Source: Nitrincola alkalisediminis
GTDB lineage: Bacteria; Pseudomonadota; Gammaproteobacteria; Pseudomonadales; Balneatricaceae
Length of the DNA stretch: 64,000 bases
Assembly: GCF_009821115.1 (NCBI RefSeq)
Contig: NZ_VYTY01000001.1
Coordinates: 620,001-684,000, forward strand
Direction of reading: 5' to 3'
Each line of letters begins with the position of its first letter. Position 1 is the first letter of the stretch. Positions 19,945-29,955 of the stretch are shown one piece after another. The translations under genes were made by a program, and so were the position numbers. A model generated the notes under the pieces. It was not told the origin of the DNA. It ran no database searches and worked only from the letters and a program-made list of their open reading frames with translations.

Positions 19945-19964
19945 AGGGGGCAGATCGCCCCCCT
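19945..19964 (-). terminator. Terminator of pykA (hexR/pykA convergent gap)
   Basis: AGGGGGC and GCCCCCCT form a GC-rich stem around AGATC. On the minus strand it is followed by a pyrimidine run beginning TTTCTC, so it mainly ends pykA transcription; it may also stop hexR. Confidence 0.7.
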
Positions 19965-19985
19965 CTGCGATGGGTTGTGCTTATT

Positions 19986-21434
19986 TTAGGCTATTTTTTG
20001 GCCAACGGTTACAATTTTCAGGGTGTTTGTACCGCCTTGAGCGTTTAAATAATCTCCTTTCGTAATAATGACGCGATCGCCTTCACTAACGGCACCTCTG
20101 CGGACGAGTTCATCAATGGCGCTTTGATTGATTTGCTCTGGAGGTAGGGTGTCGCTGTCAAACGGAATGGTTTGCACGCCTCTATACAATGCGACGCGAT
20201 GCTGTGTATCGGCTCTTCTGGAAAAAGCGTAAATAGGAAGCGGTGAACGAATCCGTGACATGATACGCGGGGTTAGGCCGGTTTCTGTCATGCAAACAAT
20301 CGCTTTAATGTTGCGAAGGTGGTTGGCTGCATACATCGCCGACAGCGCAATCGCTTCGTCAATATTCTCAAAAGCTTCGTGCATTCGGTGCTTAGAGATG
20401 TGTGTGATTGGGTGCAATTCGGCACCGATGCAAACACGAGACATGGCCTCGACTGCTTCAACTGGGTAGTCACCAGCCGCTGTTTCAGCCGAGAGCATGA
20501 CGGCATCGGTATAATCCATAACCGCATTCGCGACGTCAGACACTTCGGCGCGAGTTGGCATGGGGCTGTGGATCATCGACTCCATCATTTGTGTTGCCGT
20601 AATCACGATTTTGTTTAAGGTGCGCGCACGGGCAATAATGTGTTTTTGCACGCCAACCAGTGTTGCGTCACCTATTTCAACCGCAAGATCGCCTCGAGCG
20701 ACCATGACGACGTCTGATGCACGAATAATGTCATCGAGTATCTGATCATCATTCACCGTCTCGGCGCGTTCAATTTTTGCCACTAAGCCTGCTAGAGAGC
20801 CTGTCGCCTCGACTAATTGGCGAGCCTCATGCATGTCATCAGCATCCCGTGGGAATGAAACCGCGACATAATCAACGCCCGCTTCAGCTGCGGTAATGAT
20901 ATCGGCACGGTCTTTATCGGTCAGTGCTTTCGCGGATAGACCGCCGCCTTTACGGTTAATGCCTTTATTGTTGGAGAGTTCGCCACCAATAATGACACGG
21001 GTAATCACCTCGTGGTCGGTGACCTGCGTGACGACCAGCTCAATGCGGCCATCATCTAAAAGCAGAATGTCGCCTATGCGTGAATCATTAATTAAGGCTT
21101 CGTAATCGATGCCCACGCGTTCCGCGTTACCTGCATTTTTGTCTAGATCAGAATCCAGAGTGAAGGTTTGGCCTTTGCGCAGGAGTACTTTTTTTTCGGC
21201 AAAACGTGCAATGCGAATTTTGGGGCCTTGCAGGTCGCCCAGTAATGCAACGTGACGACCATGCTTGGCTGAGAGTGTTCTTACGAGCTTCGCGCGTTCA
21301 ATGTGATCTTGCGCTTCTCCATGTGAGAAGTTCAGGCGCATAACATCAGCACCCGCTAAGATTAAAGCCTCTATGGCTTCGGGCGTGCTGGTTGATGGAC
21401 CTAGTGTTGCTACAATTTTGGTGCGCCGTAACAT
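19986..21434 (-). CDS. pykA: Pyruvate kinase (PykA type)
   Basis: Pyruvate kinase transfers phosphate from phosphoenolpyruvate to ADP. The 482-residue protein begins LRRTKIVATLGPSTSTPEA and has the substrate and metal motifs MRLNFSHG, LLGDLQGPKIRIARF, the active-site lysine region GLVAKIERAE, VMVARGDLAVEIG and the ITATQMMESMI signature. Overall it resembles E. coli PykA more than PykF. The start lies ten bases downstream of the gap stop, so gap-pykA form an operon for lower glycolysis. Confidence 0.96.
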   Translation of the reverse strand: MLRRTKIVATLGPSTSTPEAIEALILAGADVMRLNFSHGEAQDHIERAKLVRTLSAKHGRHVALLGDLQGPKIRIARFAEKKVLLRKGQTFTLDSDLDKNAGNAERVGIDYEALINDSRIGDILLLDDGRIELVVTQVTDHEVITRVIIGGELSNNKGINRKGGGLSAKALTDKDRADIITAAEAGVDYVAVSFPRDADDMHEARQLVEATGSLAGLVAKIERAETVNDDQILDDIIRASDVVMVARGDLAVEIGDATLVGVQKHIIARARTLNKIVITATQMMESMIHSPMPTRAEVSDVANAVMDYTDAVMLSAETAAGDYPVEAVEAMSRVCIGAELHPITHISKHRMHEAFENIDEAIALSAMYAANHLRNIKAIVCMTETGLTPRIMSRIRSPLPIYAFSRRADTQHRVALYRGVQTIPFDSDTLPPEQINQSAIDELVRRGAVSEGDRVIITKGDYLNAQGGTNTLKIVTVGQKIA

Positions 21435-21444
21435 GAAAAACTCC

Positions 21445-22449
21445 TCAGGCGGGGGCCTGCATAAGTGCGAGCGTGTTGTCTAGCATTCGGTTTGAGAAGC
21501 CCCATTCGTTGTCGTACCAGGCCATGATTTTTACTAAACGGCCTGATACTTTAGTCTGGGTGGAATCGAAAATGGATGATAGAGGATTATGATTAAAATC
21601 TATAGACACTAAGGGAGCGCTGTTAAAGCCTAAGACTTTTGAATCCTCACTGGCGGCTTTTAACAGTTGATTGATCTCGTCTTTGGTGGTGTTGCGTTCT
21701 GCAATAATCGTAAGGTCGACTAGGGAGACATTGATGGTGGGGACGCGCACAGCCATGCCATCAAATTTACCCGCCAGTTCTGGCAGTACTAAGCCGACAG
21801 CGGCGGCGGCGCCTGTTTTCGTCGGAATCATGGACTGGGTCGCTGATCGAGCACGATAAGGGTCTGAGTGATACACATCCGATAAATTTTGATCGTTGGT
21901 GTACGCGTGAATCGTGGTCATTAAGCCGCTTTCAATTCCTATTTCACGCTGCAATACTTGAGCAATGGGTGCTAAGCAGTTCGTTGTGCATGACGCGTTT
22001 GAAATAATTTGATTGGAGGCGCGTAATGTTGAGTGATTCACGCCATACACGATAGTGGCGTCAACCTCAGTGCCGGGTGCCGAAATAATCACTTTTTTAG
22101 CGCCTGCTGTAATGTGGGCGGCGGCTTTATCGCGATGGGTGAATAGACCTGTGCATTCATAAACAACGTCAATATCGAGTGACTTCCAGGGAAGTTCGGA
22201 TGGATTGCGAATTGCGCTGATGGCAATGGTGTCGTGATTGACGGTTAATGAATGTTCATCATGACTGACGTCGCCGGGAAAGGTGCCATGGACAGAATCG
22301 TATTTGAAAAGATGGGCGTTTATGCTGGCATCGCCAAGATCATTGATAGCGACGACCTGAATTCGATCACGGTAGTTGTTTTCGTAAAGAGCGCGAAGGA
22401 TGTTGCGGCCAATACGGCCAAAGCCGTTAATAGCAACACGTATAGTCAT
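21445..22449 (-). CDS. gap: Glyceraldehyde-3-phosphate dehydrogenase, type I
   Basis: GapA-type enzyme of 334 residues converting glyceraldehyde-3-phosphate to 1,3-bisphosphoglycerate with NAD+. Present are the Rossmann motif [15 protein letters not shown], the catalytic cysteine motif [12 protein letters not shown] and the C-terminal [14 protein letters not shown]. It is divergent from edd across a 165-base AT-rich region and is followed by pykA on the same strand. Its position among HexR-controlled genes suggests it serves the Entner-Doudoroff flow. Confidence 0.97.
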   Translation of the reverse strand: MTIRVAINGFGRIGRNILRALYENNYRDRIQVVAINDLGDASINAHLFKYDSVHGTFPGDVSHDEHSLTVNHDTIAISAIRNPSELPWKSLDIDVVYECTGLFTHRDKAAAHITAGAKKVIISAPGTEVDATIVYGVNHSTLRASNQIISNASCTTNCLAPIAQVLQREIGIESGLMTTIHAYTNDQNLSDVYHSDPYRARSATQSMIPTKTGAAAAVGLVLPELAGKFDGMAVRVPTINVSLVDLTIIAERNTTKDEINQLLKAASEDSKVLGFNSAPLVSIDFNHNPLSSIFDSTQTKVSGRLVKIMAWYDNEWGFSNRMLDNTLALMQAPA

Positions 22450-22491
22450 GGTCTTGTACCTCGCTGTTTTATGGATTTTATATTTTTTATA

Positions 22492-22504
22492 AGTAAATAT
22501 TACT
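22492..22504. promoter_or_regulatory. Candidate operator in the gap/edd divergent promoter
   Basis: AGTAAATATTACT is a near-palindrome 43 bases upstream of gap that resembles the zwf/hexR and pgi motif (GTTAAATTTACC) with one extra base. A second palindrome-like sequence, TTTACGTTAAAAAATATGTA, lies nearer edd. Assignment to HexR is tentative. Confidence 0.3.
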
Positions 22505-22614
22505 CCTTAAAATGAGATTTTTACAGGTTTTACGTTAAAAAATATGTAAAAATACTAAAAAAATGATATAGAATGGCCTTAATTGAATAATGATAAGAGT
22601 AGGTGGTGATCTCT

Positions 22615-24438
22615 ATGCACGCAAATGTTGAAGCCGTAACCGCACGTATTAAAGAGCGCAGTAAGCTTAGCCGGAGTCGCTACCTCGATCAGATGAAGCG
22701 CGCCGAGGAGCAGGGGGTGCACCGCAGTCAATTGTCCTGCGGCAACCTTGCACATGGCTTTGCGGCTTGCCAGCCTCAGGATAAGCAGGCGCTGAAGCTG
22801 ATGAATGCGGTGAATATCGGCATTGTGACGGCTTACAATGACATGCTGTCAGCGCATCAGCCCTATGAGCGCTACCCGGATATGTTGCGTGCAGCGGCAC
22901 GGGAGATGGGATCGGTTGCACAGGTTGCTGGCGGTGTTCCCGCTATGTGTGATGGCGTAACTCAGGGGCAAGCGGGCATGGAACTGAGTCTGTTTAGTCG
23001 CGATGTTATCGCTATGTCAGCGGGTATTGCGCTGTCTCATAATATGTTTGATGGTGCATTGTATCTAGGTGTTTGCGATAAAATTGTTCCAGGTTTATTA
23101 ATGGCGGCTTTGCGTTTTGGCCATCTGCCTACTGTATTTGTTCCTGCCGGACCTATGGTTTCAGGGCTTCCAAACAAAGAGAAAGCAAAGATCCGTCAGC
23201 TGTATGCAGAAGGCAAGGTGGGTAGGGATGCGCTGCTCCAATGCGAATCCGACTCGTACCACAGTGCGGGAACCTGTACGTTTTATGGAACGGCAAATAC
23301 CAATCAAATGGTTGTTGAAACCATGGGCTTGCACCTGCCTGGCTCCTCCTTTATCAATCCGGGTACTGGACTGAGAGATGAGCTGACAAAAGAAGCGGCA
23401 CGTCAGGTCATTCGTTTAACAAAAGAAAATGGCCGCTTTACACCTCTGTATGAAATCATTGATGAAAAAACCATCGTAAACGGGTTAGTGGCCTTGTTGG
23501 CCAGTGGAGGCTCTACCAACCATACCCTGCATTTTGTTGCGATTGCGCGAGCAGCAGGCATTATTATCAATTGGGATGATTTTTCCGATCTCTCCGCTGT
23601 AGTGCCCTTGTTGGCGCGTGTTTACCCCAACGGTGAAGCCGATATTAATCACTTCCAGGCAGCAGGTGGTACTTCGTTCCTTATTCGTCAGCTCTTGGCC
23701 GGTGGTTTCTTGCACGAAGATGTGATGACGGTTATGGGGCAAGGCCTATCACGCTACACTGCCGAGCCTTTCCTTGAAGATCAACGTTTGGTTTGGCGCG
23801 AGGGCCCTACAGAATCTCTAGATTCCAAAGTGCTAGCACCTCTTGAAACACCCTTTAGCCCTGATGGCGGTGTTAAGGTTCTGCAAGGAAATCTCGGACG
23901 CTGTGTGATTAAGGTGTCCGCGGTTGCGAAAGAGCATCAGGTGGTCGAGGCTCCCGCCATTGTGTTCGAAGATCAGGATGAACTGGCGGCCGCGTTTGAT
24001 CGTGGTGAGTTGGAGCGAGACTTTGTCGCTGTGGTTCGTTTCCAAGGACCGAAAGCGATTGGTATGCCTGAATTACACAAGCTCACACCTTATTTGGGTA
24101 CGCTGCAGGACCGGGGCTTTAAAGTGGCTTTAGTGACGGATGGACGTATGTCGGGTGCATCCGGTAAAGTGCCCGCTGCGATTCATCTCTGGCCTGAGGC
24201 GATTGAGGGTGGTGTGTTGGCGAAGGTGCAAACGGGGGATGTTATTCGATTGGATGCATTAGCCGGTCAGCTAGACTGGAAGGTCGATCCTTCAGTTGCT
24301 GAGCAAAGAGAGGTTGCCCAGCCTATCGTGAGAGCTTCGCATATGATGGGCATGGGACGAGAGTTATTTAGTCCGATGCGTGATAATGTCGGTAATGCTG
24401 AGCAAGGCGCCAGTGTCTTTTTGTATTCGGAGGTTTAA
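22615..24438 (+). CDS. edd: 6-phosphogluconate dehydratase
   Basis: Edd dehydrates 6-phosphogluconate to KDPG and carries a [4Fe-4S] cluster. The protein (607 residues from the preferred start) shows [17 protein letters not shown], the cysteine-containing [28 protein letters not shown] and the C-terminal [16 protein letters not shown]. The ATG at 22615 has AGGTGG at good spacing; in-frame GTG codons at 22603 and 22606 overlap that site and are less likely. glk starts directly after the stop codon, so edd and glk are one transcription unit. Confidence 0.96.
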   Translation: MHANVEAVTARIKERSKLSRSRYLDQMKRAEEQGVHRSQLSCGNLAHGFAACQPQDKQALKLMNAVNIGIVTAYNDMLSAHQPYERYPDMLRAAAREMGSVAQVAGGVPAMCDGVTQGQAGMELSLFSRDVIAMSAGIALSHNMFDGALYLGVCDKIVPGLLMAALRFGHLPTVFVPAGPMVSGLPNKEKAKIRQLYAEGKVGRDALLQCESDSYHSAGTCTFYGTANTNQMVVETMGLHLPGSSFINPGTGLRDELTKEAARQVIRLTKENGRFTPLYEIIDEKTIVNGLVALLASGGSTNHTLHFVAIARAAGIIINWDDFSDLSAVVPLLARVYPNGEADINHFQAAGGTSFLIRQLLAGGFLHEDVMTVMGQGLSRYTAEPFLEDQRLVWREGPTESLDSKVLAPLETPFSPDGGVKVLQGNLGRCVIKVSAVAKEHQVVEAPAIVFEDQDELAAAFDRGELERDFVAVVRFQGPKAIGMPELHKLTPYLGTLQDRGFKVALVTDGRMSGASGKVPAAIHLWPEAIEGGVLAKVQTGDVIRLDALAGQLDWKVDPSVAEQREVAQPIVRASHMMGMGRELFSPMRDNVGNAEQGASVFLYSEV

Positions 24439-25383
24439 ATGAGTCGGTATGCTTTGGTTGCAGATATTGGTGGAACCAATGCGCGCTTTGCTTTAGTAAA
24501 GGAGGGGCAGGTTCAGTTAGAGCAGGTTAAAACGCTTTCGTGTGCAGACTACGAGAATATTGATCATGCTGCGAACGCCTATTTGAAAGAGTTGGATATT
24601 GAGCATGTGGATAAGGCCAGTATTGCACTGGCCTGTCCTGTTAAGGTTGAACAACTGCGCATGACCAATAACCATTGGGTGTTTACGCGCGATCAGCTCT
24701 CAAATGCATTGAATCTTAAGCAGCTGACCCTGTTAAATGACTTTACCGCCATGGCGTTAGGGATGCTGGAGGTTTCTGACGCCGATTTGATTCAAATAGG
24801 GGGTGGTGAGTCTGATGATGATGCGCCGCGTTTGGTCGTAGGGCCTGGTACGGGGTTAGGTGTTTCGGCGCTTGTGCCCTTTAACGGACAGTGGAAAGCC
24901 TTGGCCGCAGAAGGAGGGCATGTCAGTTTTGCCCCAACCGATACGGCTGAAGCAGCGGTTTGGGCGTATCTGACCCAAGTGTTTGGGCGCGTATCCGTTG
25001 AGCGGATACTGAGTGGTCAAGGTTTGTTGAGTCTGTATACGGCATTGGCCGATTTCAAACAGATCACGCCTGTGCATAGATCGCCTGCCGATATTTCTAA
25101 AGCGGCTTTAGAAGGAGAGGTCTTTTCTCAAGAAGTGTTAAATCGCTTTTGTCGTATTCTGGGTGCCGTGGCAGGGGATGCCGTGCTCATGATGGGGGCA
25201 AGAGGGGGGATTTATCTCTGTGGCGGTATTTTGCCTCGCATGGTGGACTTCTTCAAAGCCAGTCCTTTCCGTGAAGGTTTAGAGTCGAAAGGGCGCTTTC
25301 AATCTTACATGCAGAAGGTACCGGTCTGGCTGTGTGTGGCTGAGAATCCAGGGTTGCTGGGTGCCGCTGCTGCGATTCGTTAA
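24439..25383 (+). CDS. glk: Glucokinase
   Basis: Bacterial glucokinase (ROK-like fold, proteobacterial Glk family), 314 residues, phosphorylating glucose with ATP. The phosphate-binding motif LVADIGGTNARFAL, the substrate region TLLNDFTAMALG, GPGTGLGVS and EGGHVSFAPTD are present, as is the late glycine-rich LCGGILPRM. The ATG directly follows the edd stop and GGAGG lies in the last edd codons, so translation is probably coupled. With no sugar phosphotransferase system gene in view, Glk would supply glucose-6-phosphate to zwf and pgi. Confidence 0.96.
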   Translation: MSRYALVADIGGTNARFALVKEGQVQLEQVKTLSCADYENIDHAANAYLKELDIEHVDKASIALACPVKVEQLRMTNNHWVFTRDQLSNALNLKQLTLLNDFTAMALGMLEVSDADLIQIGGGESDDDAPRLVVGPGTGLGVSALVPFNGQWKALAAEGGHVSFAPTDTAEAAVWAYLTQVFGRVSVERILSGQGLLSLYTALADFKQITPVHRSPADISKAALEGEVFSQEVLNRFCRILGAVAGDAVLMMGARGGIYLCGGILPRMVDFFKASPFREGLESKGRFQSYMQKVPVWLCVAENPGLLGAAAAIR

Positions 25384-25440
25384 GTCTGCTGGTTTTGTTA
25401 AATCTACTGTTTTGTTAGGTCTAGTGGTTTCGTTAAGCTT
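25379..25440. repeat. Short degenerate tandem repeat after glk
   Basis: Three imperfect copies of a 17-18 base unit of the form GTTAARTCTRCTGKTTTT start at 25379, 25397 and 25414, with a partial fourth (GTTAAGCTT) at 25432. The first copy includes the glk stop codon. There is no open frame through the array; it looks like slippage duplication in the 3' untranslated region. Confidence 0.7.
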
Positions 25441-25475
25441 ACTCGGCAAGCGCTTGTGTAATGTTCATAAACGTT

Positions 25476-25521
25476 CCGCCTGTTCATTCGGTCAAATGGC
25501 ATGAGTGAGCAGGCGGTTTTT
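25476..25521 (+). terminator. Rho-independent terminator of edd-glk
   Basis: CCGCCTGTTCATTC pairs fully with GAGTGAGCAGGCGG if G-U pairs are allowed, giving a 14-bp stem, followed by five T. It lies just before the convergent mgsA stop. Confidence 0.9.
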
Positions 25522-25523
25522 CG

Positions 25524-25988
25524 TTATGCTTGGGTGCGTTCGCGTAGATAGGATTCGTAGTCTGGAATTTCGTAGGAATGGGCTGTTGAAAACAGTGGTG
25601 AGCTGATTAAAAAGTCCGCCGTAGTGCGATTGCAAGCGACAGGGACATTCCAGACCGATGCCAGTCTTAGCAGGGCTTTAACATCGGGGTCATGAGGCAT
25701 GGCTTCAAACGGGTCCCAAAAGAAAATCACCATGTCGATGCTTTGGGTTGTCAGCATTGCGCCTATCTGTTGATCGCCGCCCAATGGGCCGCTGATCATG
25801 GCCTGCACATCCAGTCCCAATTGGCTTTTTAATAAGTGTCCAGTGGTGCCCGTCGCAAAGAGTTCATGTTGTTTAAGTTGATCCAAGTGGCTTTCGACCC
25901 AAGCGAGTAGGCCGATTTTCATGTTGTCGTGTGCGATCAGTGCGATGCGCTTACGTGCAGGCATGATGATTTTTTTGCGCTTAATCAT
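25524..25988 (-). CDS. mgsA: Methylglyoxal synthase
   Basis: MgsA converts dihydroxyacetone phosphate to methylglyoxal and phosphate, a bypass that relieves sugar-phosphate build-up when phosphate is short. The 154-residue protein shows [37 protein letters not shown] with the catalytic Asp, and [19 protein letters not shown]. The start at 25988 is favoured by AAAGAGAA upstream; it overlaps the end of pgi by eight bases, so the two are probably translated together. An internal ATG at 25964 lacks a binding site. Confidence 0.95.
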   Translation of the reverse strand: MIKRKKIIMPARKRIALIAHDNMKIGLLAWVESHLDQLKQHELFATGTTGHLLKSQLGLDVQAMISGPLGGDQQIGAMLTTQSIDMVIFFWDPFEAMPHDPDVKALLRLASVWNVPVACNRTTADFLISSPLFSTAHSYEIPDYESYLRERTQA

Positions 25989-27675
25989 GTCGGTTCTCTT
26001 TATCGATTCGATCCGGTTGTTGCTGCGACAACAAGATTCGCTGTTCTTGAAAATGGCGAATCAAGTTGCTCGTCGATGAGTCGTGGCCTGCATTTTCAAT
26101 TTTCCCAGTTAGGACAGGAAGTATTTTTTTAGCAAGCGTTTTACCCAGTTCTACACCCCATTGATCAAATGAGCAAATATTCCAGATTACGCCCTGAACA
26201 AAAATCTTGTGCTCATAAAGAGCGATCAATGCACCAAGGGTGCGCGGATCTAAACGTTGTAAGAGTAGGGTGTTCGTGGGTCGGTTGCCACTATGAATTT
26301 TATGAGGCACCAAGCGCTCAATTTCATCCGCATCTAAGCCTTGCTTGCGCAAATCCTCTTTGACTTCCTCTGCGGTGATGCCGTTCATCAAGGCTTCCGT
26401 TTGGGCGAAAAAGTTGGCCATCAGGTTTTCATGATGACCTGGAACGGGGGTGCTGCTTTCCACAGAACCAATAAAGTCTGCAGGAACGATGGTGTTGCTT
26501 TGATGCAAGTACTGATAAAAGGCGTGTTGGCCATCTATCCCGAGCTGTCCCCAAATGATGGACCCTGTTGTGTGAGGAACCACTTCACCTTTATGGTTAA
26601 CAGACTTGCCATTGCTTTCCATTTCCGCTTGCTGAAGATAGGCTGAAAAGCGTGCCAGTGGCCAGTTATACGGAAGAATTGCTTGGGACTGGTAGCCCAA
26701 AAAGGTGCTGTTCCAGATGCTGATTAGGGCCATTAATACAGGGGCATTTTTTTCAAGCGGTTCATCCCTGAAGTGTATGTCCATCTCATGAGCGCCCGTC
26801 AATAACTCTTCGAACTGGCTAAAGCCTAAATAGAGTGCGATGGGAAGGCCAATCGCCGACCAAAGCGAAAAGCGCCCTCCGACCCAGTCCCACATTTGAA
26901 AGCTGTTTTCTGCGCTGATACCGAAGGACTTGATGGCTTCTTTGTTGCTTGATACGGCAATAAAGTGCTTTGCAACAGCACGCTCATCGAAGGCGGAGGA
27001 CATCAGCCAGTTACGCGCCGTGTGCGCGTTGGTCATGGTTTCGCTGGTGGTGAAGGTTTTAGATGCAACGACAAACAGCACGCGTTCAGGATTGAGTGGG
27101 CGCAGCGTATTGGCAATTTCCACACCGTCAACATTGGAGACAAAATGGACACGAATGCGATCATCAGCATAGGGTTTTAAGGCTTGGGTAACCATACGCG
27201 GACCGAGATCTGACCCACCAATGCCTAAGTTCACAACATCGGTAATGCGCTTGCCTGAGTATCCGCGCCATTCACCTCTGCGCACCTGATTGACAAACTT
27301 CTTGATGCGAGCCAGTTCATTGTTAACGGCAGGCATAACATTTTTTCCATCAACATAGACAGGTGTATTCGTCCTGTTACGCAAGGCGGTGTGAAGGACG
27401 GCTCGCCCCTCGGTGATGTTGATGCGATCCCCTTGAAACATCCGGCGACGCCAATCATCGACTTTGGCTTCATTCGCTAAGTCCAAGAGGTCGTTTAGAG
27501 TCTGGTCGTCAATCAGATTTTTTGAGTAATCGAGAAGAATGTTTTGCACGCGAAGTGACATTTTGTCAAAGCGTTCTGGATCAGCCGCAAATAACTCCCG
27601 CAGGTGAGGCGGATTTGCTGTATTGGCACGTTGCAGAAGTGTTTGCCATGCATCCGATTCGTAAATTCGAGACAT
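25981..27675 (-). CDS. pgi: Glucose-6-phosphate isomerase
   Basis: Pgi interconverts glucose-6-phosphate and fructose-6-phosphate. The 564-residue length is at the upper end of the bacterial range. Motifs are [31 protein letters not shown], the catalytic [18 protein letters not shown] and the lysine region near [14 protein letters not shown]. Because no pfk is seen, its likely use here is gluconeogenic or in recycling fructose-6-phosphate to the Entner-Doudoroff route. The following mgsA overlaps it. Its promoter region holds two copies of the motif shared with zwf/hexR. Confidence 0.97.
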   Translation of the reverse strand: MSRIYESDAWQTLLQRANTANPPHLRELFAADPERFDKMSLRVQNILLDYSKNLIDDQTLNDLLDLANEAKVDDWRRRMFQGDRINITEGRAVLHTALRNRTNTPVYVDGKNVMPAVNNELARIKKFVNQVRRGEWRGYSGKRITDVVNLGIGGSDLGPRMVTQALKPYADDRIRVHFVSNVDGVEIANTLRPLNPERVLFVVASKTFTTSETMTNAHTARNWLMSSAFDERAVAKHFIAVSSNKEAIKSFGISAENSFQMWDWVGGRFSLWSAIGLPIALYLGFSQFEELLTGAHEMDIHFRDEPLEKNAPVLMALISIWNSTFLGYQSQAILPYNWPLARFSAYLQQAEMESNGKSVNHKGEVVPHTTGSIIWGQLGIDGQHAFYQYLHQSNTIVPADFIGSVESSTPVPGHHENLMANFFAQTEALMNGITAEEVKEDLRKQGLDADEIERLVPHKIHSGNRPTNTLLLQRLDPRTLGALIALYEHKIFVQGVIWNICSFDQWGVELGKTLAKKILPVLTGKIENAGHDSSTSNLIRHFQEQRILLSQQQPDRIDKENRHD

Positions 27676-27738
27676 AGTGCAGATCCTTTTAGTTATTATT
27701 GGTCAGAAATAAGATAGGTAAATTTTTATCATTATTTT

Positions 27739-27802
27739 GTTAAATATACCAATACTTTTATCTTTTTAGGGATCTTTTTCTGATAAAAATAGTAAATTTA
27801 CC
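27739..27802. promoter_or_regulatory. Pair of candidate operators upstream of pgi
   Basis: GTTAAATATACC (27739-27750) and AGTAAATTTACC (27791-27802) lie in the 138-base gap between yeaD-like and pgi. The first, with its flank, matches the zwf/hexR site at 18936 in about 19 of 22 positions. Both are near-palindromes. The region is very AT-rich, so chance similarity is possible. Confidence 0.4.
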
Positions 27803-27813
27803 TCTATTTTGTC

Positions 27814-28608
27814 TTAGTGATCAGCCGCAAGCCGAAGTTTCATGGTGAGTTGTGTATCTAAGGGGTGTGAAATGCTCGCGGTTTCCACACACAGCATTTT
27901 CTGAAAGTCGTCTGTGTTCATATCGCTCAAAGATTGAGCGCCTTCCCGCCATGGATTCCAAACAACTACCTCTTGGTGATGTTGATGTTCAACCTCAATC
28001 GCACTTGGGAATAAGGGGCTTCTCACGATGGATAGGGGTAAGGGGGTTGTGTAAATGCGATCAATTGCTTGGTTAATCTGCAGTGCAGGCGCATCAAGAT
28101 CGTCGATTTGAACCTGTTGTTGCGTGAGGCTGTCGAAATACGCCAAACCTAAGCCACTGACTTGGGTGTTTTGAACATCGCCTACATTCAAATAGGTATG
28201 AAGTGCGCCTGTGCTGGCAGCTTGGCAATCGATGTTAAGGTTAATCTGGCATTCGTGACCGAGTGATAGGGTCAGGCGTAAATGAAAAGAATGGGGCCAG
28301 AGTTCACGTGTGTGCGCAGAGTCTTTAAGCTCTAGGGTAACAATGACTCGGTCAGACAGTGTCTCTTGCGTGCAAAGGGTCCAGCGTTCAGTACGGGCGA
28401 ATCCATGTGAGGGCTGCCCTTGCTTATTAAACCAAGGCCAGCAAATGGGGATGCCTCCACGAATGGCGCGCCCTGGTTGGAAATACTGGTCTGGCGTACA
28501 CCAAAGAAGAGAGTGATCGCAGCCATGGGGTGTCCATTCAAGTAATTGTGCGCCTTGCAAAGCGATACGCGCGTGGCAACTTGGGTGCTGAATCTCAATT
28601 ATGTCCAT
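27814..28608 (-). CDS. D-hexose-6-phosphate mutarotase (YeaD-like)
   Basis: A 264-residue member of the aldose 1-epimerase superfamily, YeaD/glucose-6-phosphate 1-epimerase branch, which interconverts the alpha and beta anomers of hexose-6-phosphates. Family blocks are ALQGAQLLEWTPHG, IRGGIPICWPWFNKQG, HGFART, LHTYLNVGDVQNTQVSGL and VVWNPWREGA; the last also carries the conserved late substrate residues. It follows the TRAP transporter by 42 bases on the same strand and precedes pgi, so it may be read through from the transporter genes. Its job would be to speed anomer exchange for zwf and pgi. Confidence 0.9.
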   Translation of the reverse strand: MDIIEIQHPSCHARIALQGAQLLEWTPHGCDHSLLWCTPDQYFQPGRAIRGGIPICWPWFNKQGQPSHGFARTERWTLCTQETLSDRVIVTLELKDSAHTRELWPHSFHLRLTLSLGHECQINLNIDCQAASTGALHTYLNVGDVQNTQVSGLGLAYFDSLTQQQVQIDDLDAPALQINQAIDRIYTTPLPLSIVRSPLFPSAIEVEHQHHQEVVVWNPWREGAQSLSDMNTDDFQKMLCVETASISHPLDTQLTMKLRLAADH

Positions 28609-28650
28609 TTACATGACTCCAATGACGGTTGATTTAACCAAAGGGTTGAC

Positions 28651-29955
28651 TTACCAAGGGCCGACGACAAATCCAAGCTTATCTGGCAGCCAAAGCGCAA
28701 TACCCGGAATGAGCATGACCAATAATAAGGATACGAACATGGTGACCATAAACAATAAGGCCCATAAGAAGGTCCGTTCCAGCCCTATCTCGGCAACCTT
28801 GGTCGTGACCATTAAATTGACAGCGACGGGCGGGGTAAACTGGCCTATGGCAATGTTCATTGCCAGCAAAATGCCGAACCAAACCGGATTCCAGCCAAAG
28901 TGATGCACCAGCGGAATCAGGATCGGGGTAATAATCAAATAGATAGAGACGGCATCTAAAAACATGCCCGCGATCAGGATCAGGAGCATGATCAAAAGCA
29001 ATAATACCCAGCTGTTATCGGATAGGCTGAGTAAAGCATTGGCGAGGCTGTTGAAGGTTCCAAGGGTCGTGCCTGCCCATGCAAAGATTCCTGCGAGCGA
29101 GATGATGATCATGACCACGCCTGAAATGCGTGCGGCATCGGTCATCAAGGCACCGATTGCGTTGAAGTTGAGTTGCTTGTAGACAAAAACACCAATTAAG
29201 AAGCCATAGGTGACGGCGACGACAGCCGCTTCCGTGGGGGTAAAAAGCCCAGAGCGCAAACCACCCAAGATTAAAACGGGTGCAAACAGCGCCGGGATGG
29301 CCTGAATAAAGCTTTCTTTAATGGGTGGACGTTCGCCAGAGTCAGGGTGTTCCCAGCCATGACGCTTTGCCATCCACCAAGCGGGAATGAGTAAAGATAA
29401 GCCTGCTAATATGCCAGGAAATAAACCAGCCGCAAACAAAGCCCTAAGATCAACCCCCGGCATCACCACCGAATATAAAATCAGGGCAATTGACGGCGGG
29501 ATTAGAATGGCAGTGGAAGCGGACGCCGCAATTAAAGACGCCGAAAACGGTTTTGGATAGCCCGCTTTCGTCATGCTGGGTAACATCACCATGGCAACGG
29601 CGGCGGCATCGGCTGGGCCTGATCCGCTCATACCGCCCATGATTAAGCAGACAATGACAGCGACGAGCGCTAACCCACCATGGCGTGGCCCGATTAAGGA
29701 TTGGGCAAAGCGAACCAAGCTGGCGGCCACTCCGGCACGTTCGAAAATCAGACCCGTTAAAATAAAGAGAGGAATAGCAATTAAAGGGTATTTTGCAATG
29801 CTGTTGTAGGTGTTAGTGCCCAGTGTTGCGAGCATGTCGGGCGATAAGCCAACAAGAATGCCTGCAGCGCCACCGAGCCCCAAGGCGAAGGCGACGGGAA
29901 CACCCATGAGCATCATGCCCACAAAGACCAGCAACATCACTAAGTCTGGACTCAT
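28651..29955 (-). CDS. dctM: TRAP transporter large permease subunit (DctM type)
   Basis: A 434-residue, very hydrophobic protein with about 12 predicted transmembrane segments and the DctM-family motifs VPVAFALGLGGAAG, MGGMSGSGPADAAAVAMVML, PPSIALILYSVVMPG and FTPPVAVNLMVTTKVA. It is the sodium-driven channel part of a tripartite periplasmic transporter and is the last of dctP-dctQ-dctM. The start overlaps the dctQ stop by four bases. The substrate cannot be read from this subunit. Confidence 0.94.
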   Translation of the reverse strand: MSPDLVMLLVFVGMMLMGVPVAFALGLGGAAGILVGLSPDMLATLGTNTYNSIAKYPLIAIPLFILTGLIFERAGVAASLVRFAQSLIGPRHGGLALVAVIVCLIMGGMSGSGPADAAAVAMVMLPSMTKAGYPKPFSASLIAASASTAILIPPSIALILYSVVMPGVDLRALFAAGLFPGILAGLSLLIPAWWMAKRHGWEHPDSGERPPIKESFIQAIPALFAPVLILGGLRSGLFTPTEAAVVAVTYGFLIGVFVYKQLNFNAIGALMTDAARISGVVMIIISLAGIFAWAGTTLGTFNSLANALLSLSDNSWVLLLLIMLLILIAGMFLDAVSIYLIITPILIPLVHHFGWNPVWFGILLAMNIAIGQFTPPVAVNLMVTTKVAEIGLERTFLWALLFMVTMFVSLLLVMLIPGIALWLPDKLGFVVGPW

